Of a DNA stretch of 64,000 bases, positions 63,821-64,000 are shown one piece after another. Positions within the stretch are counted from its first letter, which is position 1. The number at the start of each line of letters is the position of its first letter. Origin of the DNA: Triangularia verruculosa (Eukaryota > Ascomycota > Sordariomycetes > Sordariales > Podosporaceae); NCBI GenBank assembly GCA_033296885.1, contig MU863969.1, positions 62,001 to 126,000 of the forward strand, written 5' to 3'. The notes beneath the pieces are model-generated. The model did not search any database. It saw only the letters and a list, made by a program, of their open reading frames with translations, and was not told the origin of the DNA. The translations under genes were made by a program, and so were the position numbers.

Positions 63821-64000
63821 TTTCAAGGGTTTTTTTTTTTGAACAGATTTAAGTTATTTAGGAGAGGATATTCTTCGTCTGCCGCGTGTGTATTCGAGCC
63901 AAGGAGCGAGGATGGGAGAGAGCTGCTTGAGGTCTTCGCGAGGTTGGGGACAGTGGCGTATTATAGGTACAGCGGCGAGCTTGCACAAGGTCCTGTTAGT
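63821..64000. other. upstream region of the copper transporter gene
   Basis: 180 bp to the window end; contains a run of about ten T at 63829. I see no clear Mac1/Cuf-type TTTGCTC copper-response site. Confidence 0.35.

Noticed and set aside
1..64000. CRISPR arrays, bacterial operons, rRNA or tRNA genes
   Set aside because: No regularly spaced direct repeats, no ribosome-binding-site-led operons, and no cloverleaf or rRNA core sequence was seen by eye; a tRNA scan could still find a missed tRNA.

Overview
The window looks like one 64 kb piece of a filamentous ascomycete chromosome, most likely a Sordariomycete. Genes carry short introns (about 53 to 118 bp, GT-AG with one GC-AG). The gene set is typical of that class: a HET-domain protein, an AA9 cellulose-acting monooxygenase with a CBM1, a GH71 alpha-1,3-glucanase, a PTH11-like rhodopsin-fold membrane protein, Zn2Cys6 regulators, P450s and berberine-bridge-like oxidases. 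I see no bacterial, viral, CRISPR, tRNA or rRNA features. Where I rebuilt a spliced gene, the exon lengths sum to a multiple of three and the junctions restore family motifs.

Layout. 0-9 kb: acyl-CoA dehydrogenase-like protein (+), nucleoside-hydrolase-like protein (+), HET protein (-), ten-exon amidase (-). 9.5-12.7 kb: a 3'-truncated GA4-desaturase/asaB-family gene, then a divergent pair that encodes the two halves of the plant Tm-1 protein (UPF0261 and the TIM-barrel half). 14-19 kb: AflR-like Zn2Cys6 regulator (-), decayed material (possible adenylation-domain relic, F-box relic), FAD monooxygenase (-). 20.5-37.2 kb: a dual zinc-finger regulator (Zn2Cys6 plus C2H2), a secreted BBE-like oxidase, an SDR with its catalytic Tyr changed to Phe, a seven-exon P450, a PTH11-like protein, a second BBE-like oxidase and an intronless P450. 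This is a run of oxidative tailoring genes with no visible backbone synthase. 37.5-46.4 kb: AA9-CBM1, a caspase-like protein with eroded active site, a single-pass surface protein, an AT-rich island bounded by a 47-bp inverted repeat, a multipass membrane protein, a mitochondrial SDR. 47-64 kb: low-complexity hypothetical protein, lactonase-type beta-propeller, GH71, carotenoid oxygenase, secreted alpha/beta hydrolase, GH16, a Zn2Cys6 pseudogene with one internal stop, a small conserved protein, a 3-beta-HSD-like protein, and a Ctr copper transporter.

How they may work together. Secreted carbohydrate-active proteins (AA9, GH71, GH16) with the copper importer fit plant- or fungal-wall turnover, since AA9 enzymes need copper. 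The 17.7-37.2 kb oxidoreductases, with a regulator beside them and three head-to-head promoters, could form a tailoring-only metabolic cluster; that grouping is inference. All functions are from sequence motifs read by eye; no database search was possible.
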